11,096 nt of DNA from Actinobacteria bacterium UBA2286. GTDB taxonomy: Bacteria; Actinomycetota; Coriobacteriia; Anaerosomatales; Anaerosomataceae. Every line of letters begins with the position of its first letter. Position 1 is the stretch's first letter. Positions 7,101 to 11,096 of this stretch are shown here, one piece after another. The notes below the pieces were generated by a model. That model was given only the letters and a program-made list of their open reading frames with translations, did no database searches and was not told the DNA's origin. Where the stretch lies: NCBI GenBank assembly GCA_002345925.1, contig DDWM01000047.1, forward strand, positions 123,892 through 134,987. The letters are read 5' to 3'. The translations under genes were made by a program, and so were the position numbers.

Positions 7101-8150
7101 TTACATCTCCTCGTTTGCGATGTCGCCTGAGGCCAGGTTCTTCGCGATGAGGTCCGGAAGGGTCTTAAGGAAAGCGTCCTTCTCGGTAACGACGTTCTTG
7201 ACGTACTGGTCAACGTTCTCCGGGGTGATCGGAGGCATCGTGTACACGTAGTTCTTCTCGTAGGACTCACCGTTGATGACCTTGAGGGCCACGGCAAGAC
7301 CAGCGGCGAGTTCGACGCGACCGTGCTGCAGCGAGGAACCGATGAAGTCGCCGCTCTCAACAGCGCGGAGACCGTCTTCGATACCGTCAATGCCTACGAC
7401 CGGTACGGACTTGCCGGCTTCTTTGAGTGCCTGTACGGCGCCGAGACCCATGTCGTCGTTCTCGGCCACGATACCGTCGATGTCGTCACCAAAGCTGGAG
7501 ATCCAGTTCTTGACCTTGTTGACTGCCTCTTCACGTGCCCAGTTGGCAGTGTCGATCGCAAGAATCTCGATATCCGGATACTTGGCCAGAACCGACTTGA
7601 TACCCTCGGTACGGTCAAGCTCAGGCGAGGAACCCAGCGGGCCCTGCAGGACGACGATCTTGCCCTTGCCGCCGAGCTTGTCAGCCATCATCTGCATTTC
7701 CTGCGCGCCCGCAGCTACGTCATCCGGGAGCACTGCAGAGGTGATGAGCTCTTCGTTCGAGAGCGTGGTGTTCACAGCGAGAACAGGAATACCGGCTGCC
7801 TGCGCTGCTTCAAGCTGAGGCTGGAGCGAGTCTGCCTGCACCGGGACGATGATGATTGCCGCAACGCCCTGGTTGATGAGGGACTCGACCTGGCTGGCCT
7901 GGGTGGCGACGTCGTTGTTCGCCGAGTTCCAGAGCAGCTCGATGTTGTTCGCTGCCGCAAACGCCTCCATGCCTTCCTTGCCCTGCGTGATGAAGGACGA
8001 CATGTTGTAAACCGTTACGCCGACCTTGATCATCTCCGTACTCGCGCCGTCCGTCGGCGTGGCTGTGTCGTCCTTGGCGCAACCCGCCAACCCGAACGAG
8101 AGCAGCATGCTCACGGCCAGCAACACTATCAGTGCCTTACGTGCCTTCAT
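7101..8150 (-). CDS. Sugar/polyol ABC transporter solute-binding lipoprotein (RbsB-like, Peripla_BP_4 type)
   Basis: A 349-residue extracytoplasmic binding protein anchored by lipid; it captures the substrate for the adjacent permease. The signal sequence has basic KARK, a hydrophobic core to about residue 20, and the lipobox LAGC with Cys24 as the modified residue. A Thr/Ser/Asp-rich linker follows, then the type I periplasmic-binding fold starting IKVGVTVYNMSSFI at 41. Family marks include the strand IIIVPVQADSL near 99, IPVLAVNTTL near 121, AENDDMGLGAVQAL at 229-242 and VVGIDGIEDGLRAV near 251. The start is an ATG with AGGGAGG eight bases upstream. It is third in the operon, after ATPase and permease, and before the kinase. 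The ligand is inferred from the enzymes (a four-carbon polyol or ketose); the sequence alone says only small sugar or polyol. Confidence 0.93.
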   Translation of the reverse strand: MKARKALIVLLAVSMLLSFGLAGCAKDDTATPTDGASTEMIKVGVTVYNMSSFITQGKEGMEAFAAANNIELLWNSANNDVATQASQVESLINQGVAAIIIVPVQADSLQPQLEAAQAAGIPVLAVNTTLSNEELITSAVLPDDVAAGAQEMQMMADKLGGKGKIVVLQGPLGSSPELDRTEGIKSVLAKYPDIEILAIDTANWAREEAVNKVKNWISSFGDDIDGIVAENDDMGLGAVQALKEAGKSVPVVGIDGIEDGLRAVESGDFIGSSLQHGRVELAAGLAVALKVINGESYEKNYVYTMPPITPENVDQYVKNVVTEKDAFLKTLPDLIAKNLASGDIANEEM

Positions 8151-8157
8151 GTGCCTT
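8132..8157 (-). repeat. Three tandem copies of AAGGCAC across the binding-protein start codon
   Basis: On the plus strand GTGCCTT occurs at 8132, 8141 and 8151, spaced 9 and 10 bases. In the mRNA this gives AAGGCAC just before the ATG and twice in codons 2-7 (K-A-R-K-A-L). The two coding copies can follow from the repeated Lys-Ala codons; the copy in the leader cannot be explained that way. Confidence 0.6.
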
Positions 8158-8223
8158 ACCTCCCTTTGTCAACTCCCAAGGCCGCAGACCGGCACTGGAA
8201 GTACCCGACTATTGATACCCCAA

Positions 8224-9225
8224 TTACTTGTCCGACCTCTTGGTCGCCACCATGTCTACAGCGACCGCAGACACAATGAGCGTGCCGCTGATCACGGTCT
8301 GCCAATAGGAAGGAACAATCAGAATGTCGAGGCCATTGTTCAGCGTCTGAATCAGCAGCAAGCCAAGCAGCGTACCCCAGACCGTTCCTCGTCCACCCTT
8401 GAGACTTGCGCCGCCGATAACAACGGCAGCGATCGCGTTCAACTCATATCCTTTACCCAGGTACGGTGCGGCCGAGATGACACGCGATGACAGGATGACT
8501 CCCGACATCCCGGCGAGCGCGCCGCTGATCGCGTATACCGACGTGAGGATGTGGCGGGCGTTGACACCGGCCACCTCGGCGGCGGTCCTGTTGCCACCAA
8601 CCGCATAAATGCGCATGCCAAAGGAGGTGCGTTTCATGATGATGCCGAGTATCACGAAGCCCGCTATCATCACTAATACCGGCGCCTGTAGAGTGAAGAT
8701 CCTCGTACTGGCGATCGTCGCCCATTCCCTCGGCAATCCATTGATCGGGGCGCCCTTGCCTATCGCGTACGCCAAACCCGATGCAATGCTGAGCATTCCA
8801 AGAGTGGCCACGAACGGCGGTACGTTTATGTAGGCCACCGCGATGCCGCTTGCCAGCCCCGCCAGGAGCCCTACAAGAACTGCGATGCCAGCGGCAAGCC
8901 ACATGCGTTCAGGGTGGCCGACAGAGAGTGCAGCGCCGGTCATGGCGCTGAGAGCGACGACGCTACCAACTGAGAGGTCGATGCCGCCGGTGAGAATCAC
9001 GAGCGTCTGACCGAGCGCGATCAGGGCGAACGGCGCAGCGGCGATCAAGATGGTCCGCATGTTGGGGAGCGTGGCGAACTGCGGACGGGCGATGCTGAAG
9101 TAGACGGCAACTCCGAGGACTACCAGCACCATCAGGTTTCGCAGAAGCATGTTGACTAGTGCCGTGCGGTCAAAGCGTGACTCGCTGCTCTCCGGCTTGA
9201 CCGTTACGCCAGAACCCTGCGCCAT
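8224..9225 (-). CDS. Sugar/polyol ABC transporter permease (RbsC-like, BPD_transp_2)
   Basis: A 333-residue integral membrane subunit of a ribose-type importer, forming the channel as a dimer with the ATPase. It has a soluble N-terminal 28 residues and then about eight to ten hydrophobic segments, at roughly 30-46, 57-76, 84-101, 109-131, 136-155, 181-198, 228-250, 262-272, 283-297 and 309-325. The family hallmark GQTLVILTGGIDLSVGS is at 72-88. AVGGNRTAAEVAGVN at 208-222 is the cytoplasmic loop expected to contact the ATPase, and GGASLKGGRGTVWGTLLG is at 271-288. The start is an ATG with GGGGAG six bases upstream. It is 77 bases after the ATPase gene and 73 bases before the binding-protein gene, all co-directional. 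Family assignment is firm; the transported substrate is inferred from context. Confidence 0.94.
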   Translation of the reverse strand: MAQGSGVTVKPESSESRFDRTALVNMLLRNLMVLVVLGVAVYFSIARPQFATLPNMRTILIAAAPFALIALGQTLVILTGGIDLSVGSVVALSAMTGAALSVGHPERMWLAAGIAVLVGLLAGLASGIAVAYINVPPFVATLGMLSIASGLAYAIGKGAPINGLPREWATIASTRIFTLQAPVLVMIAGFVILGIIMKRTSFGMRIYAVGGNRTAAEVAGVNARHILTSVYAISGALAGMSGVILSSRVISAAPYLGKGYELNAIAAVVIGGASLKGGRGTVWGTLLGLLLIQTLNNGLDILIVPSYWQTVISGTLIVSAVAVDMVATKRSDK

Positions 9226-9302
9226 CTTGCTCTCCCCACTGATCGATTATTCCGTCGTCGTTCCCTGGGCGTGCCTCCGGGCTTCACGCTCAACTCGGTG
9301 CG

Positions 9303-10835
9303 TCACGAAGCCTGTGCCTCATCTGCGTCGAGTGTCTGTCCACTAGCAAGTCTGAATATCTGCTCCTGTGCGTCGGGCCTGTCGAGAGCCTCCCGATCAA
9401 GTTCTCCAACGATCTCGCCCGCACGGGCAACAAGCACCCTATGACTGAGGCCGATAAGCTCAGTCATGTCGGAGCTGATGAAGACGACCGAGATTCCGGA
9501 CGCCGCAAGATCTCGAATGATGGTATAGATCTCTCCGCGGGCCCCAACGTCCACGCCGCGCGTTGGTTCATCGAGAAGCAGAACGCGGCCGTCTTGCGTG
9601 AGCCACCGAGCGACAACGACCTTCTGCTGGTTGCCACCGGAAAGCGTCCCCACAAGCTGGTTGAGTCCGCGCGACTTCAGGTTCACAGACTTCGTTGCCT
9701 TGTCGACGGCGGCTCGCCGCGCGAATGTCCGAATCCACCCGGCTATCGTGAAGGCTCTCAGGTGAGGAAGGCTGCCGTTATCCAAGACAGATCGCTCGAG
9801 GACCAACCCGGCACCCTTGCGGTCTTCCGGCACGAACGAGAAGCCGGCTCGAATCGACGAATCTGCGTGGTTTCGGCGAACAGGAGTGCCATCCAGAAGA
9901 ATGGTCCCGCTGTATGAGCGCCGAACGCCGTACATAGCTTCCATGATCTCTGTGCGTCCCGCTCCGACCAATCCGCCGATTCCCAGAATCTCGCCCTGCT
10001 TGACCTCCATACACACGCATGGACAGGTCCGCCCAAGCTGAAGATCCTTCACCTGTAGTCGAACCGGGCCGGTCGACATCGCCTGCTCGGGGAAGAGCGC
10101 GTCCATGTCGCGGCCGACCATAGCGTGGACGATGGTGCCCTCGCTCGCGTCTTCGATACCAGACTCGAAGACGAGCTCCCCGTCTCGCAGAACGATGACG
10201 CTATCAGCAAGCTCCTGAATCTCGGCCATGCGATGCGTGGTGTAGATCATCGCCACGCCCTGCTCACGAAGATGCCGGATGACGTCGTAAAGGCGACCGA
10301 CCTCGTGATCAGGAATGGCCGAGGTAGGCTCATCAAGCAGCAGCACCTTGGCGCCCCAAGTCGTGGCCTTTGCGATCTCTACGATTTGAGTAAGAGCAAC
10401 AGAAAGGCGGCTCATCGGCCAGCGAGGATCGATGTCGAGCTCAAAGACCTCAAGCATCTCACGGGCCTGCTTGATCATTGCTCCACGGTCGAGGAGGCCT
10501 AGACGTGTGTGAATCTCTCGACCAACGAAGATATTCTCGTAGACCGTCAGGTCCGGGTATGGCGCAAGCTCCTGTGGCACGATTGCTACGCCGAGACGGC
10601 GTGCGCTCTTGGGATCGCTGCTCGTGAGGGGAACGCCGTTTACGGAGACAAGACCCTGATCGGGGCGCACCTGTCCCGAGATGATTTTCAGGACGGTCGA
10701 CTTGCCGGCACCATTCTCGCCTGCCAGCGCAGTGACGTGGCCCGCAGCCACAGAGAATGAGGTGGGGTGCAGTACGACGACTCCACCGTATGACTTCTGC
10801 ACGCCTTCAACGGCGAGCACAGGTACATCGACCAT
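9303..10835 (-). CDS. Sugar/polyol ABC transporter ATP-binding protein with two NBDs (RbsA-like)
   Basis: A 510-residue tandem ATPase of the RbsA/MglA type and first gene of the operon. NBD1 has Walker A GENGAGKST at 39-47, Q-loop Gln88, Walker B VLLLDEP at 164-170 and His201. Its signature reads LSVALTQ (144-150), a loose version, as is common in this family. NBD2 has a P-loop GLVGAGRT at 288-295 with Arg in place of the usual Lys, an intact signature LSGGNQQK at 398-405, Walker B VLLLDEP at 418-424, and SSDM in place of an H-loop histidine. Degeneracy of one site is normal for these importers and implies asymmetric ATP hydrolysis. The start chosen is the ATG at 10835 with GAGGGGG six bases upstream; a longer frame would need a TTG at 10841 overlapping that ribosome site. 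It energises the neighbouring permease. Confidence 0.94.
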   Translation of the reverse strand: MVDVPVLAVEGVQKSYGGVVVLHPTSFSVAAGHVTALAGENGAGKSTVLKIISGQVRPDQGLVSVNGVPLTSSDPKSARRLGVAIVPQELAPYPDLTVYENIFVGREIHTRLGLLDRGAMIKQAREMLEVFELDIDPRWPMSRLSVALTQIVEIAKATTWGAKVLLLDEPTSAIPDHEVGRLYDVIRHLREQGVAMIYTTHRMAEIQELADSVIVLRDGELVFESGIEDASEGTIVHAMVGRDMDALFPEQAMSTGPVRLQVKDLQLGRTCPCVCMEVKQGEILGIGGLVGAGRTEIMEAMYGVRRSYSGTILLDGTPVRRNHADSSIRAGFSFVPEDRKGAGLVLERSVLDNGSLPHLRAFTIAGWIRTFARRAAVDKATKSVNLKSRGLNQLVGTLSGGNQQKVVVARWLTQDGRVLLLDEPTRGVDVGARGEIYTIIRDLAASGISVVFISSDMTELIGLSHRVLVARAGEIVGELDREALDRPDAQEQIFRLASGQTLDADEAQAS

Positions 10836-10931
10836 CAACAACCCCCTCAGGCGCCATTCCAGGAAGGGAAACTCGTGTGCGTCCTCTCAAGAGTGTACCG
10901 CAATCAAGCACGATGCAAGCCCGAGAATGGA

Positions 10932-10937
10932 ACTATA
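10932..10937 (-). promoter_or_regulatory. Candidate -10 element of the six-gene operon
   Basis: On the minus strand this reads TATAGT, five of six matches to the sigma-70-type consensus, about 97 bases before the ATPase ATG. The hexamer 17 bases upstream (GCGAAT) is not a good -35, which would fit an activator-dependent promoter. A consensus TTGACA exists at 10979-10984 but lacks a matching -10 at normal spacing. The resulting leader holds no gene, only a ten-base near-palindrome at 10884-10893. Confidence 0.35.
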
Positions 10938-10954
10938 AGACAGTGTAGGTCGTG

Positions 10955-11000
10955 ATTCGCCCGAACAATCCTCGTTTGTGTCAAATGAGCGAATGTTCGC
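10955..11000. promoter_or_regulatory. Candidate operator: two symmetric pairs of GCGAAT / CGAAC half-sites
   Basis: GCGAATGTTCGC at 10989-11000 is an inverted repeat with five-base arms and a two-base centre. ATTCGCCCGAAC at 10955-10966 contains TTCG-CC-CGAA and holds the same two half-sites facing outward. Centres are about 34 bases apart, roughly three helical turns. It sits just upstream of the -10 candidate, overlapping where a -35 would be. No regulator gene is in the window to pair it with. Confidence 0.4.
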
Positions 11001-11030
11001 ATGCCGCGACGATGCCCTTAGAAAGCAAAC

Positions 11031-11060
11031 AGGCCGGGAGGCAAGAAGCCTTCCCGACCT
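11031..11060 (-). terminator. Terminator hairpin downstream of the tRNA gene
   Basis: AGGCCGGGAGGC and GCCTTCCCGACCT form a stem of about 11 pairs with one mismatch and one bulge around a five-base loop. It begins 11 bases past the tRNA CCA end on the minus strand and is followed by GTTTGCTTTC. It separates the tRNA transcript from the operon's control region. Confidence 0.7.
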
Positions 11061-11071
11061 GCATATGCTCT

Positions 11072-11096
11072 TGGTCGCGGGGACAGGATTTGAACC
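11072..11096 (-). tRNA. tRNA, 3' end only (truncated by window edge); initiator Met or Pro possible
   Basis: The reverse complement begins with the T-loop GGTTCAAATCC, continues with a T-stem strand CCTGT, then acceptor strand CCCCGCG, discriminator A and encoded CCA. The anticodon is outside the window, so the identity is not readable. The implied 5' acceptor strand would be CGCGGGG, which resembles bacterial initiator tRNA-Met. Position 72 is G, which would pair with C1 and is unlike the mismatched first pair of initiators; a C1-G72, A73 end is also seen in tRNA-Pro. Confidence 0.8.

Noticed and set aside
7323..8279. Plus-strand open frame (318 codons) opposite the binding-protein gene
   Set aside because: It is antisense to a clear lipoprotein gene with a lipobox and fold motifs; no domain and no ribosome site were recognised. 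The same applies to the antisense frames at 64-894, 4065-4769 and 5937-6704.
10836..10841. TTG start adding two residues to the ATPase
   Set aside because: The TTG codons lie between the GAGGGGG ribosome site and the ATG at 10835, so the ATG has the proper spacing.
10807..10857. Short 16-codon upstream open frame overlapping the ATPase start
   Set aside because: It has an ATG at 10857 but only a weak ribosome site and no sign of a leader-peptide composition. Chance is more likely.
10979..10984. Perfect TTGACA as the -35 of the operon promoter
   Set aside because: No -10-like hexamer lies 15-19 bases downstream on the minus strand, so it was not called as a promoter on its own.
11031..11096. 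tRNA-associated integration site or genomic island border
   Set aside because: No integrase gene and no repeat of the tRNA 3' end were seen elsewhere in the window, and the adjoining operon shows no obvious change in composition.

Overview
The window is high-GC bacterial DNA with tight gene packing, leader-encoded Shine-Dalgarno sites and a Gram-positive style lipoprotein. Gene content (Tdh-Kbl pair, fused DhaK-DhaL kinase, RbsABC-type transporter) fits an actinobacterium. A deep-branching lineage such as a Coriobacteriia relative is possible, but that is an impression from gene style only, with no marker gene to confirm it. I see no insertion sequence, phage gene, CRISPR array or defence gene.

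Layout. (1) Positions 1-1979, plus strand: the 3' part of L-threonine 3-dehydrogenase (tdh), overlapping by one base a complete 2-amino-3-ketobutyrate CoA ligase (kbl). Together they cleave threonine to glycine and acetyl-CoA. A hairpin at 1987-2019 separates them from the convergent next gene. (2) Positions 2031-3656, minus strand: a secreted protein with seven FG-GAP repeats (a probable seven-bladed beta-propeller), a C-terminal carboxypeptidase-regulatory-like beta-sandwich and a basic tail. (3) Positions 3897-10835, minus strand: a six-gene operon read from right to left, consisting of sugar ABC transporter ATPase, permease, lipoprotein solute-binding protein, fused DhaK-DhaL ketose kinase, RpiB/LacAB-family isomerase and SDR dehydrogenase. 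It ends in a strong hairpin at 3842-3876. (4) Positions 10836-11071: the operon's upstream region, with a promoter-like -10 and a paired set of GCGAAT/CGAAC half-sites that may be an operator, then the terminator of a tRNA. (5) Positions 11072-11096: the 3' end of a minus-strand tRNA gene cut by the window edge.

How the genes may work together. The combination SDR + DhaK-type kinase + RpiB-type isomerase + sugar-binding ABC importer is the set described for D-threitol use in Mycobacterium smegmatis (DthD, DerK, DerI): D-threitol to D-erythrulose, to D-erythrulose 4-phosphate, to D-erythrose 4-phosphate, which enters the pentose phosphate pathway. The RpiB-family EryI of the Brucella erythritol pathway does the same last step. 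My best reading is therefore an operon for uptake and catabolism of a four-carbon polyol or ketose, most likely D-threitol/D-erythrulose. The substrate is inferred from gene combination, not read from the sequence. No regulator gene lies in the window.

Nothing here looks like a wholly new system. The points most worth checking are the operon's true substrate, the His-to-Asp change in the isomerase's CDHxG motif, the candidate operator, and the hairpin between the binding protein and the kinase.
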